NCBI RefSeq assembly: GCF_003386285.1
Contig: NZ_QPNC01000009.1
Span: 62,001-126,000, forward strand
Source of the DNA: Nocardiopsis sp. FIRDI 009
Lineage (GTDB): Bacteria; Actinomycetota; Actinomycetes; Streptosporangiales; Streptosporangiaceae
DNA: 64,000 bases
Direction of reading: 5' to 3'
Under the pieces are notes generated by a model, which did not search any database, was not told where the DNA came from, and worked only from the letters and a program-made list of their open reading frames with translations. The stretch's first letter is position 1. Every line of letters starts with the position of its first letter. Both the position numbers and the translations under genes were made by a program. Positions 8,651 through 16,391 of this stretch are shown here, piece after piece.

Positions 8651-9025
8651 GTGCACATCGACAAGGACCTGGTAGCGGCGTCGGCCACGCCGCTCGTCCT
8701 GGGCATCCTGGCCGAGGGCGAGTCCTACGGCTACGCCATCGTCAAACGCGTCAACGAACTCTCCGACGGACGGATGCAGTGGACGGACGGAATGCTCTAC
8801 CCCCTGCTGCACCGCCTGGAGCGCAACGGTTACGTCCGGGCGTCCTGGGGCACGTCCGAGGCGGGCCGCCGCCGCAAGCACTACGCGATCACGGAGGCCG
8901 GGTTGGAGGCGCTGGCCGAGCGGCAGAAGCAGTGGGACGTCGTCGCCGACGCGCTCAGACAGGTGTGGCAGGCAGCATCGCATCCCCCGTTTCCCGGTCC
9001 CGCCACGGCAGGGGGGATCGCCTGA
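8651..9025 (+). CDS. PadR-family transcriptional regulator
   Basis: 124 residues from the GTG at 8651, with GGGAAG about 10 nt upstream. It shows the PadR winged helix: PLVLGILAEGESYGYAIVKRVNELSDGRMQWTDGMLYPLLHRLERNGYVRASWGTSEAGRRRKHYAITEAGLEAL. The YGYAI, LYPLLHRLE and RRRKHYAIT segments are the classic marks. Its stop overlaps the start of the next gene (TGATG). The downstream protein carries a HAAS-type permease prefix, a combination common in Gram-positives where PadR controls expression of its membrane partner. The inducing signal is unknown. Confidence 0.93.
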   Translation: MHIDKDLVAASATPLVLGILAEGESYGYAIVKRVNELSDGRMQWTDGMLYPLLHRLERNGYVRASWGTSEAGRRRKHYAITEAGLEALAERQKQWDVVADALRQVWQAASHPPFPGPATAGGIA

Positions 9026-10407
9026 TGAGCGAGGCCGCACGCGGTGACGTTCTGGAGGAGCAGATCGACCAGTGGCGTGGCTTCGTGCGCCGCCGTCGGG
9101 CCATCTCCGCGTCGGACGTCGAGGAGATGGAGGACCACCTGCGCGAACAGATCGCCGACCTGGGGGCGAACGGCCTCGACGACGAGGAGGCCTTCCTCGT
9201 CGCGGTCAGGCGCATGGGCAACCTGGACGCGGTGTCGCGCGAGTTCGCTCGCGAGCACTCCCACCGGCTCTGGAAGCAGCTGGTCCTGGTCCCAGAGGCC
9301 GACGACGGGGCGGGTGGCCTCACGCGCTGGCGCGAGCTCGGTGTGCTGCTCGCCTTCGCGGTCGGCGCGGGATTGGCAGTCAAGCTCCTGTTCACGTCGG
9401 TGGACGACGAGATCGCACAGATCCGCAACCTCGCCTTCACGGTGCTCCCGTTCCTGGCGGGATGGTTCGCCTGGAAACGGGGCGTCACCTGGCGGGTGTG
9501 CGCGGCGCTGGCCGTCGTCGCGGCGGTACCCGCCCTGGCGGTGAACCTCTACCCGTTCGAGACCACCCCGGGTCCCTACCCGGCCCCCGGGATGACCGCC
9601 GTACTCGCGATCACGCACGCTCCGGTCGTCCTGGGACTGCTCGTGGGCGTTCTGCACACGGGCGGGAACTGGCGGTCCCACGACCGGCGCATGGACTTCG
9701 TGCGGTTCGTGGGTGAGCTGGCGATGTACCTGGCGCTGATCACGCTGGGGTCGATGATTCTCGTCGGACTCACCTTCGGTGTGCTCGCCCTGGTCGACGT
9801 CGACCTCGAACCGTTCTTCGAGGACTGGCTGCTGCCGTTCGGCGTGCCCGGTGCGCTCCTGGTGGCCGCGTGGCTGGTGGAGGCCAAGAAGAGCGTGGTG
9901 GAGAACATCGCGCCCGTGCTGACCCGGGTGTTCACGCCGCTGGCGGTGCTGATGCTGCTGGCGGACCTGGTCGCGCTCGTGGTGAACGGTCCGCTGACCA
10001 CGGTGGACCGCGAACTGCTCATCCTCATGGACGCCGTTCTGGTGCTGGTGCTGTTCCTGCTGCTGTACTCGATCTCCGCCCGCGACCCGCTGGCTCCGCC
10101 GAACGTCTTCGACTGGCTCCAGCTCGCCCTGGTCGGAGCGGCGCTCGCGGTGGACGCCGTCGCGCTGACGGCGATGCTGACCCGGATCGCCGAGTTCGGG
10201 TTCACCGCGAACAAGACCGCCGCGCTGGGGCTCAACCTCGTGCTGCTGGTGCACCTGGCGTGGTCGGCGTGGCTGATGGCGGGCTTCGTGCGGGGGAGGC
10301 GGCCGTTCGCCGCGGTCGAACGGTGGCAGACCACCTACCTTCCGTTCTACGCGGCCTGGGCGGGACTGGTCGTGCTGGTGTTCCCTCCGGTGTTCGGCTT
10401 CGCCTGA
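9025..10407 (+). CDS. HAAS-domain (permease prefix) polytopic membrane protein
   Basis: 460 residues, translationally coupled to the PadR gene. Residues 1-80 (LEEQIDQWRGFVRRRRAISASDVEEMEDHLREQIADLGANGLDDEEAFLVAVRRMGNLDAVSREFAREHSHRLWKQL) form the helical HAAS / permease-prefix domain with its EEMEDHLREQ motif, thought to link a membrane protein to its PadR partner. The remainder has about ten or eleven hydrophobic segments. No transporter or enzyme signature was recognised. The likely role is an envelope sensor or a permease-like effector under PadR control, but this is inference from gene pairing. Confidence 0.85.
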   Translation: MSEAARGDVLEEQIDQWRGFVRRRRAISASDVEEMEDHLREQIADLGANGLDDEEAFLVAVRRMGNLDAVSREFAREHSHRLWKQLVLVPEADDGAGGLTRWRELGVLLAFAVGAGLAVKLLFTSVDDEIAQIRNLAFTVLPFLAGWFAWKRGVTWRVCAALAVVAAVPALAVNLYPFETTPGPYPAPGMTAVLAITHAPVVLGLLVGVLHTGGNWRSHDRRMDFVRFVGELAMYLALITLGSMILVGLTFGVLALVDVDLEPFFEDWLLPFGVPGALLVAAWLVEAKKSVVENIAPVLTRVFTPLAVLMLLADLVALVVNGPLTTVDRELLILMDAVLVLVLFLLLYSISARDPLAPPNVFDWLQLALVGAALAVDAVALTAMLTRIAEFGFTANKTAALGLNLVLLVHLAWSAWLMAGFVRGRRPFAAVERWQTTYLPFYAAWAGLVVLVFPPVFGFA

Positions 10408-10417
10408 TCCGGTTGGC

Positions 10418-10476
10418 GATCGCGCCCCCGCGCGTCGGTTCTCCCCTGGGGCCTGAGCCGCACGGGGGGCGCGATC
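10418..10476. terminator. bidirectional terminator
   Basis: Exact 12-bp arms GATCGCGCCCCC (10418-10429) and GGGGGCGCGATC (10465-10476) between two convergent genes (stops at 10407 and 10489). Confidence 0.65.
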
Positions 10477-10488
10477 TGTGTCCGGGGG

Positions 10489-10878
10489 TCAGCCCTCTTC
10501 AAGGCGGGCCCTCCGGAGGCGGCGGCCCTGGTGGAAGAGGCGGACGACGCGGGCGGCGATGTCCACGGTGGGGCTGGGGTCGAGGAGTTCGTCCTCCAGG
10601 GTGAACTCGCAGTCCACCGTGCGGTCGGGGTGCAGTTCGAGCTTCATGAGCAGGCCGAGGTCGGTGTCCTGGACGACGAGGCACTTGGCGGGGGTGAAAC
10701 CGAAGTCGTCGACGTCCAGGCCGGAGGCGGCGACGAGGTTCCGGATCGTCGCGCAGTAGCGCTCGAACTGGTGCGGGGCGAGCACTTCCGGGGGCTCGTT
10801 GTCCACAGAGGTGTCGACCTCGTCCCACGCCTGCGGGAGAATGGGGGGTGGGAGTTCGGGGATGCCTGCCACTGGCAT
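10489..10878 (-). CDS. Hypothetical protein, 129 residues
   Basis: Starts at ATG 10878 behind a good GGAAAGGA site. The N-terminus is proline-rich (MPVAGIPELPPPILPQAWDEV), followed by a mixed alpha/beta core with acidic bias (DDFGFTPAKCLVVQDTDLGLLMKLELHPDRTVDCEFTLEDELLD) and a basic C-terminal helix (RVVRLFHQGRRLRRARLEEG). No family recognised, no signal peptide or membrane segment. It sits head-to-head with the XRE regulator gene and a 15-bp stem lies in its upstream region, so its expression may be tied to that locus. Confidence 0.7.
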   Translation of the reverse strand: MPVAGIPELPPPILPQAWDEVDTSVDNEPPEVLAPHQFERYCATIRNLVAASGLDVDDFGFTPAKCLVVQDTDLGLLMKLELHPDRTVDCEFTLEDELLDPSPTVDIAARVVRLFHQGRRLRRARLEEG

Positions 10879-10897
10879 AGGCGTTCCTTTCCTGTAG

Positions 10898-10951
10898 GCC
10901 GCCCGAGGTGGGATGTAGAGGGTCCAAGCTCATGACCCCACCCCGGGCGGC
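10898..10951. promoter_or_regulatory. long inverted repeat upstream of hypothetical gene
   Basis: Arms GCCGCCCGAGGTGGG (10898-10912) and CCCACCCCGGGCGGC (10937-10951): 15 bp with one G.T pair, 24-nt spacer. On the plus strand it is followed by TGTCTTTTG, so it could end plus-strand transcription. On the minus strand it would lie in the leader of the gene at 10489-10878, just before the ribosome-binding site. Confidence 0.45.
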
Positions 10952-11042
10952 TGTCTTTTGTGTCCAGAAACGTCCGTTTCTTTCAGTGACGAACCGTTCA
11001 CCTATTGCTAGGTAAGCATGTAGTCTGGTTCTCTGCAAGTGC

Positions 11043-11060
11043 TGATGCGAATTCGCATCA
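11043..11060. promoter_or_regulatory. 18-bp perfect palindrome before XRE gene
   Basis: TGATGCGAATTCGCATCA, exact two-fold symmetry, ending 18 nt before the ATG of the XRE-family gene. It lies downstream of a TAGTCT (11021-11026) that could be its -10 box, a position suited to autorepression. Confidence 0.6.
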
Positions 11061-11078
11061 AACTTTGGAAGGGGTCAG

Positions 11079-11942
11079 ATGCCGCCGAAGAGAGAACGAC
11101 GCGTCACCCTGCGGGCCCAGTGGCTGGGGCGGATGCTCAGGCAGCTGCGTGAGCAGAACAACCTCACGCTCAAGGACGCGGCCGAGTACCTCCAGAAGGA
11201 CCTGTCCTCGGTGAGCCGGTTCGAGCTGGGGACGTTTCCGGTGCGGCGGGGCGACCTGCTCGCACTCATGGACCTGTACGGGGTGGACGACAAGAGCCAG
11301 CGTGAGACCATGCTCAACCTCTGCGGCGAGGTCTGGCAGACCGGTTGGTGGGACAAGTACTCGGGCGATGACGTCTGGGGTTCGACGATCGACCTTGTCT
11401 GGCTGGAATCCCGCGCGGAGACGATCCGCATGTTCACTGCATTGGTCGTTCCAGGGCTGTTGCAGACCCGTGCGTACGCCCACGCCTTGATCAGCATGGT
11501 GGATGGCGGTGTCGGAGCGGAACAGGTGGAGCGCTGGGTCGGGCTGAGGATGGACCGGCAGAAGATCCTGGACGGCGAGAATATCCAGGGATACGAGGTG
11601 CTGTTCGATGAGGCCGCGCTGCGCCGACCGGTCGGGGGAAGCGGGGTCATGCTGAAGCAGTTGCGCCATCTACGTGAGATGGCTGAAGCGGGCACAGTGA
11701 ATATCCGCGTACTGCCGTTCGACATCGGGGCCCATCCCAGTCCTGAGGGAGGCTTCACCCTGCTCGACCTGGGTGCTCCTTTCTCCACTGTGGCACACAT
11801 CGAGAGCCGAGGCGGCGGGATCTACCTGGAACGCGGCGACGTCGACAAACTGGTCGACGTATACGATCGGTTGCGGGACATGAGTTTGACTCCGGAGGAC
11901 TCGGCCGCGTTCATCGCGGCCTTGGAGAGGAACCATCAATGA
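11079..11942 (+). CDS. XRE-family regulator with DUF5753 domain
   Basis: 287 residues, ATG with GGAAGGGG upstream. Residues 12-70 are a lambda-repressor-like HTH (LGRMLRQLREQNNLTLKDAAEYLQKDLSSVSRFELGTFPVRRGDLLALMDLYGV). The rest is DUF5753, recognised by FTALVVPGLLQTRAYAHALI, the RMDRQKIL segment, the DEAALRRPVGG and MLKQLRHL segments and VNIRVLPFDIGAHPSPEGGFTLLDL. It forms an overlapping pair (ATGA) with a DUF397 gene. Such pairs are numerous in Streptomyces-like genomes; BldB-like and WhiJ-type relatives act in development, and the DUF397 protein often opposes the regulator. Confidence 0.93.
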   Translation: MPPKRERRVTLRAQWLGRMLRQLREQNNLTLKDAAEYLQKDLSSVSRFELGTFPVRRGDLLALMDLYGVDDKSQRETMLNLCGEVWQTGWWDKYSGDDVWGSTIDLVWLESRAETIRMFTALVVPGLLQTRAYAHALISMVDGGVGAEQVERWVGLRMDRQKILDGENIQGYEVLFDEAALRRPVGGSGVMLKQLRHLREMAEAGTVNIRVLPFDIGAHPSPEGGFTLLDLGAPFSTVAHIESRGGGIYLERGDVDKLVDVYDRLRDMSLTPEDSAAFIAALERNHQ

Positions 11943-12196
11943 ACCGGGACACGTCGACCGTCGTCGGTTGGCGGACCAGCAGCTACAGCGCTAACGGCGG
12001 CGGCCAGTGCGTCGAGGTCGGCTGGCACATCAGTAGCTACAGCGTCAACGGCGGCGGTCAGTGCGTCGAGGCGGGTCCCTTCCTGAACGAGCCGACCCGG
12101 TTCGCGGTCCGCGACTCCACCCAGCGCGACCTGGGCTACCTCTCCTTCCCCTCCGATGAGTGGAGCACCTTCCTGCGTGTGGCTGCGCAGGGCTGA
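11939..12196 (+). CDS. DUF397 protein with an internal 18-residue tandem duplication
   Basis: 85 residues, longer than the usual 60-70 for the family. DUF397 normally has one W(R/K)(K/T)SSYS-GGGxCVEV segment followed by RDS and a Phe/Trp-rich ending (SFPSDEWSTFL). Here the segment occurs twice in a row: WRTSSYSANGGGQCVEVG and WHISSYSVNGGGQCVEAG. The two copies match at 14 of 18 residues and are encoded by adjacent 54-bp units (11969-12022, 12023-12076). The start codon overlaps the XRE stop. DUF397 proteins are small partners of DUF5753 regulators; whether the duplicated form works is unknown. Confidence 0.92.
   Translation: MNRDTSTVVGWRTSSYSANGGGQCVEVGWHISSYSVNGGGQCVEAGPFLNEPTRFAVRDSTQRDLGYLSFPSDEWSTFLRVAAQG
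11969..12076 (+). repeat. 54-bp tandem duplication inside DUF397 gene
   Basis: Two adjacent 54-bp units, each beginning TGG and encoding an 18-residue motif. They have partly diverged at the nucleotide level, so the duplication is not a fresh assembly artefact. Confidence 0.85.
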
Positions 12197-12224
12197 CCTC
12201 CCTCACCCCTCAACCGAAGACGAC

Positions 12225-12253
12225 GAAGCCGTGGGCGGGCCGCCCACGGCTTC
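12225..12253. terminator. bidirectional terminator
   Basis: Perfect 13-bp stem (GAAGCCGTGGGCG / CGCCCACGGCTTC) with a 3-nt loop, between the convergent DUF397 gene and propeller gene. Confidence 0.75.
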
Positions 12254-12284
12254 AGGGTTTCCACCCGAGAGGGAACGCCCTGCG

Positions 12285-14192
12285 CTACGACTCTTCCGAG
12301 GTATCGGGCAGCACACCGGAGATCCGCAACAGCTTGCCCTGCCGGTTGCTGACGTAGATCCGGCCGTTGTCGCGGTCCAGCCCGACACCGGCGACCGTGC
12401 CGAGCTTGTCGGCCACCACACGCCGCAGGCCCCTGTCCTCGCCGCCGGCCACGACGACCTCATGCAGCCTGCCCCCGCCCGAGTCGGAGACGTAGGCGTC
12501 GGCCGCGCCATCCAGCGCCACGCGGACGCTCTGCCCGAGATTGGTGGCCACGACTCGCGGGGCGCCGCCGTCCGCGGTCAGGTCGATCTCGTACAGTCCG
12601 CCGCGGTCGTACTGGCCGACGTACGCCTTGCCCCCGTCCAGTGCTACTCCGGCGGCCCTGGGCACGTCCCAGGTGCGCCGCCTCTCCGCCGGCGCGTTGT
12701 TCAGGTCGAACTCGATCAGCTTCCCCTGTTCGACGTCGGCGACGTAGGCCCTGCCGCCGGGCAGGTCCAGTGCGACGCCGTACGCGCTCATGCCCTCGGC
12801 GACCGTGACCGGAGAGGCGGAGTGGTCGGCCAGATCCACCGTGAACAGGCGCCTTCCGCTGTAGTCGGTGACGTAGGCCCTGCCACCCGGTAGGTCCAGC
12901 GCCACGTCGTTGACCTGTCCCAGCTTCTCCAGGACCCAGTCCACGCCGCCGCTGACGAGATCCACCCTGTACAGCTTGCCGCCGTTGTATCGGTCGGTGA
13001 CGTACGCCTTCTGGCTCACCGGGTCCAGCGCGAGGCCGTCGGCTGTCCCCAATCCGGTGGCGAGCTCGACGGGAGCCTCCTTCGAACTCTCCGGATCTTC
13101 GCCGCCGCCCTTGTGTAGCGGGTGGTACTTCTCATCGAAATGGAGTTCCTCAAGCTCGAAGACCTCGTGCACCCCGGCGAGGGTGGAAACGACCTCGGCC
13201 TCCCCCTTCTGCATGAACGGCTTGCCTTCATCGGTCAGGTCGAAGGACTCCGCGGGGGCGCCGGTCTCGCCGAGTTTCCATGCGATCACCTCGGCGTATT
13301 CCGGTTCCCTGGCCTGTGGGCCGTTCGGACGGGTCTCCTTGACCGCGACGGGCTCGGGGTAGTACAAGGCGACCCACCCGCCGAAGGAGACGGGGAACTC
13401 GTAGTCGAACCTCCGCACCTGGCGTCGCTGTGTGGCCAGGACGTCCACCCGGCTGCCGACCTTCCCGCTCAGCGTGGACGATGTCTTGAACGAGGTGGTC
13501 AACGAACCACTGACAGAAGCGGTGATCCCGAGCATCAGCTGCGCCGACAGCTCCCCGGTGCCCGTGGCGGTACTCGTGGCCGTTGTCGTGCTCGTCGTCT
13601 GTGACTGGGACTCCGAGTCCACGCCCTGATTGTCCTTGCTGTTCTTCAGGGTGGTCTTCTGAGAATGGTTCGCCGCCATGCTCTTCTGTAGTTGCTGCTG
13701 TAGCGAAGCGGTGGTTTTCGCCCCGAAGGTGAGCTGCACCTGTCCCTGGAGCGACCAGCTGATGGTGTTCGAAATCGAGAATTCTACGGTGTGCGACCAG
13801 TCTGTGGGGATGGGGTCGGTTCGATTGACGTACGTCTGCTTGGAGATCACGTCGGGAGGCGGCTGTGCAATATCGCTTCGTTCTTCGACCAGTGGCACAC
13901 CCACCGTCATGTAGGCGCGCCACCCGCGCTGGTGGGCTGTGTCCTCACCCTCGGGGAAGGCACCGAACCGGACTTTGTTCAGGGAGAATCCGATGGGGGA
14001 GACGTATCGATCCGTGCCATCCGCGGCTTTCTTCTCGGCCTTCCTTTTCAGTTTGTCCTTGTCCCGCTCCAGGATAGCGGAGGCCTTGGCGGCGATGTCG
14101 AGCTCCTTCAGGTTCCGCCCGGTCAGCGGATGACGAACGAACCGTTCGCCGAGATGAGTTGTACTCACGTTGTTCTTGGTGGGGCCGCCCAT
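12285..14192 (-). CDS. Candidate aerolysin-like pore-forming protein fused to a six-bladed beta-propeller
   Basis: 635 residues from the ATG at 14192, with AAGGAG 10 nt upstream; a TTG at 14201 is too close to that site. Residues 1-130 are charged, without a signal peptide. Residues about 115-280 are Ser/Thr-rich with alternating polar and apolar residues (NRTDPIPTDW, then HTVEFSISNTISWSLQGQVQLTFG, a very polar QSQTTSTTTATSTATGTG stretch, LMLGITASVSGSLTTSF, then FDYEFPVSFGGWVALYYP). This resembles the ETX/MTX2-aerolysin pore domain with its membrane-inserting hairpin. Residues about 370-630 contain six repeats of the form GLGTADGLALDP-AYVTD-GKLYRVDL, an NHL/SMP-30-type propeller. The assignment of the first part is by pattern only. 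A small gene lies directly upstream in the same direction. Confidence 0.6.
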   Translation of the reverse strand: MGGPTKNNVSTTHLGERFVRHPLTGRNLKELDIAAKASAILERDKDKLKRKAEKKAADGTDRYVSPIGFSLNKVRFGAFPEGEDTAHQRGWRAYMTVGVPLVEERSDIAQPPPDVISKQTYVNRTDPIPTDWSHTVEFSISNTISWSLQGQVQLTFGAKTTASLQQQLQKSMAANHSQKTTLKNSKDNQGVDSESQSQTTSTTTATSTATGTGELSAQLMLGITASVSGSLTTSFKTSSTLSGKVGSRVDVLATQRRQVRRFDYEFPVSFGGWVALYYPEPVAVKETRPNGPQAREPEYAEVIAWKLGETGAPAESFDLTDEGKPFMQKGEAEVVSTLAGVHEVFELEELHFDEKYHPLHKGGGEDPESSKEAPVELATGLGTADGLALDPVSQKAYVTDRYNGGKLYRVDLVSGGVDWVLEKLGQVNDVALDLPGGRAYVTDYSGRRLFTVDLADHSASPVTVAEGMSAYGVALDLPGGRAYVADVEQGKLIEFDLNNAPAERRRTWDVPRAAGVALDGGKAYVGQYDRGGLYEIDLTADGGAPRVVATNLGQSVRVALDGAADAYVSDSGGGRLHEVVVAGGEDRGLRRVVADKLGTVAGVGLDRDNGRIYVSNRQGKLLRISGVLPDTSEES

Positions 14193-14326
14193 ACCTGCCA
14201 AGCTCCTTGGGTGGTGGGAATCAACGATCTGTCAGTGATGGCTGGTGGTCCGCATCCGACCTGGCGTGACTGGACGGGAAGTTTCCAGACCGCCGAATCG
14301 GATCGCTCCAGTCGGTCGCCCTGCCA

Positions 14327-14761
14327 TCACTCCTTCTCGCGCTTTTTGGCCGATCCGTAGCTTTCTTTGCTCAATTCTTCCCGCTCCTCATCGCTGATCT
14401 CCGGTCGGTCTTCTTCCTCGATCTCCACTTGGACCTTTTTGAATGCCTCATCCTTGGCCGAAGATGCCATGCCGGACGTCGATTCGGGGTTCTCGCTGGC
14501 CGTGCGCTGCTTGGCGGCTGCTGTCTGGGTGTTCTTGAAGAGGGGGGCGATGAAGCTGTTCATGATGTCGAGTGCTTCAGGCGATGTCTCACGTATGATC
14601 TTGGGATCGCGCTCGGCTTCAGGGATTCCGTCGAAGAGCTCCGGGTCGACCCCTTCCCATTCGGGCCGAGCTCCGGGAATTTTTTCATATACGTTTCGGG
14701 CGGACTCTTCGGCGGACCTGGCTTCACTTTCTCCGTTGTCGAAAATGTTCTTGAACGTCAT
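14327..14761 (-). CDS. Hypothetical acidic protein upstream of the propeller gene
   Basis: 144 residues, ATG at 14761 behind GGAGGGAAG. It is highly charged and helical (RSAEESARNVYEKIPGARPEWEGVDPELFDGIPEAERDPKIIRETSPEALDIMNSFIAPLFKN), with an acidic then basic tail (EIEEEDRPEISDEEREELSKESYGSAKKREKE). No signal peptide, membrane segment or known family. It precedes the pore-former candidate by 134 nt on the same strand, so the two may form one operon. Its G+C content is lower than that of the surrounding genes, as is that of its partner. A role as chaperone, immunity or delivery partner would be a guess. Confidence 0.65.
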   Translation of the reverse strand: MTFKNIFDNGESEARSAEESARNVYEKIPGARPEWEGVDPELFDGIPEAERDPKIIRETSPEALDIMNSFIAPLFKNTQTAAAKQRTASENPESTSGMASSAKDEAFKKVQVEIEEEDRPEISDEEREELSKESYGSAKKREKE

Positions 14762-15700
14762 GGACTTCCCTCCGTGTGTTCCTGCCTTGATTGAGTTTTT
14801 CGTATCCGAGGGGGTCGGAGCCTCGGCGAGGTGTCGATGCAGCCTCGGTCATGCTGCCCTCTTCGGACCGGCAGTGGCCAGAGCGAGGGGCATCCCGCCG
14901 AGGATTTCGGGTTGCCGTTACTTGCCACAAAAACTAACAAAGCACATGAGGTGGAAAATTCGGAAACCTGATCATTTTGAAGTATTGAGAATAATGACTT
15001 CTTTGTTAACTTTGTCCCACTATCGACAGGAAGGTGTGCGTATCGGGTGGTGGAACTCCGAGGCAGGGGCGGTTCGGCATGAGGTGCAAGAGATGAGGGG
15101 GGTTGCCGTTACCAGTGTTTCAAGTGATGCCGAACGGTCGGAGCATCAGAGGTCATCGGCCGCGGCCGAACCCCTCGGTACGGCATCCCACTGCAGATCC
15201 CGAAGAAACGGAAATTCCTGGTTCTGGAATGCACAAAAAGTCCGACACGGGGGTTCAGGCACCAGGGCTCGCACGAGACGGGGCCAGGGATCCTTGCTCT
15301 CCGTCGTTGATTCGGGGAGTGGGCGATGCCGGAGTCCGGGTGGGGACCGGCTCACCGAGCACTGCGCGGCGCACCCCGCGTTCATGCGTCGGCGCGAACC
15401 AGAGCCGTTGAGGTGATCGGCCTCATCCGGCCACGGCCCCGCGTGCCTCTCCTCGGGCAGGTCCGCGGCGGATCGTGGAGGACGCGAAGAGGCCGCCGGT
15501 GGCCTACCCCCGGCTCTTCCTCCGCTGGCGGGGAGGGCGCCGACGCGAGTCCGCATCGCCTGACGGGACTCGTTCCGGTCGGATCAGGCCATCGGAATTT
15601 CCGCGCGCGTACCCGAGCGACGAGTCCGCCGACGCGTTCGCCGACCTCGTGGACGGTTTCGTGCGGCAGGGCGCGGCGCCGTCCCGGTGGGGAACCGGTG
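14762..15700. other. 939-bp intergenic region with A+T-rich core
   Basis: No convincing gene. Bases about 14930-15060 are strikingly A+T-rich for this genome and probably contain the promoter of the minus-strand pair at 12285-14761. From 15100 to 15700 the composition is normal but reading frames on both strands lack family features and good start sites; a plus frame at 15103-15411 and a minus frame at 15146-15556 were considered and not accepted. Confidence 0.5.
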
Positions 15701-16312
15701 TCAGGGGCTGCGGGCCAGGCGTCGGGCCGCCTCCACCACCGCGGCGCGGCGCCTGGCGTGCTCCTGCTCGGTGGGAGGTCCGGCCAGCATGCGCGCCACC
15801 TGCGGGACCGCCGACCACCACCCGGCGAGGGAGAGGACGAGGAAGGTGAGGTGGTCGGCGTCGATCGACCGCGTGACCGCGCCGTGCTCCTGGCCGTCCG
15901 ACATGGCCGCCGACTTGTATCCGTAGTACCGGCGGCGCAGCTCCTCGTCGGAGACCTCGCCGTCGAAGGCGAGCCCCTCCCAGCGCAGGAGTCTGGTCAG
16001 CTCGGGCCGCTCGCGGTGGTAGTCGTACACCCGTCCCGCGTAGTCGCCGACGTCCTCCGTGGCGAAGGACTCGACGGGTACGGCCCGGGCGACCTTCGCG
16101 AGCTCGTCGCGCAGGACGGTGGAGAACAGGCTTCGCTTGCCGCCGAAGTAGTTGTACACCCGCTCCTTGTTCACCCCGGCGGCCCCGGCGATGCGTTCGA
16201 TGGTCGTGCCGTCGGGGTCGAACCTCGCGAACTCGCTGACGGCCGCCTCCCTGATCCTGCGCTTGGTGCCCTCGGTGTCCCGGGCCAATACGTCTCCTCG
16301 GTGCCCGACCAA
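15701..16312 (-). CDS. TetR-family transcriptional regulator
   Basis: 203 residues from GTG/ATG-type start at 16312; the family-like part begins at TKRRIREAAVSEFARFDPDGTTIERIAGAAGVNKERVYNYFGGKRSLFSTVLRDEL, the standard TetR DNA-binding domain with NKERVYNYFGGK as recognition helix. A TTG at about 16288 is an alternative start. The C-terminal ligand domain (WEGLAFDGEVSDEELRRRYYGYKSA) matches the TetR_C-type seen with drug exporters. It is divergent from an MFS transporter gene, and the region between them holds an exact 10-bp-arm palindrome, so it most likely represses the exporter. The exporter itself is frameshifted here. Confidence 0.92.
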   Translation of the reverse strand: MVGHRGDVLARDTEGTKRRIREAAVSEFARFDPDGTTIERIAGAAGVNKERVYNYFGGKRSLFSTVLRDELAKVARAVPVESFATEDVGDYAGRVYDYHRERPELTRLLRWEGLAFDGEVSDEELRRRYYGYKSAAMSDGQEHGAVTRSIDADHLTFLVLSLAGWWSAVPQVARMLAGPPTEQEHARRRAAVVEAARRLARSP

Positions 16313-16354
16313 CTTCCAACGCGAGCCTTGCTATGGGCGGTTCATGCTACTGAA

Positions 16355-16384
16355 CTCTTTTCCAGCGTTCGCGTTGGAAAAGAG
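16355..16384. promoter_or_regulatory. TetR operator palindrome
   Basis: Arms CTCTTTTCCA (16355-16364) and TGGAAAAGAG (16375-16384), exact complement, 10-nt spacer. A half-site-like TTCCAACGCGA at about 16314-16324 is the complement of TCGCGTTGGAA inside the palindrome, so a second weaker site may exist. The AAGAGG at 16380-16385 doubles as the ribosome-binding site of the MFS gene. Confidence 0.7.
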
Positions 16385-16391
16385 GTTCCCC

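Noticed and set aside
15103..15556. Small genes in the 14.8-15.7 kb gap on either strand
   Set aside because: No good start sites, no family features, biased composition; likely non-coding or decayed.
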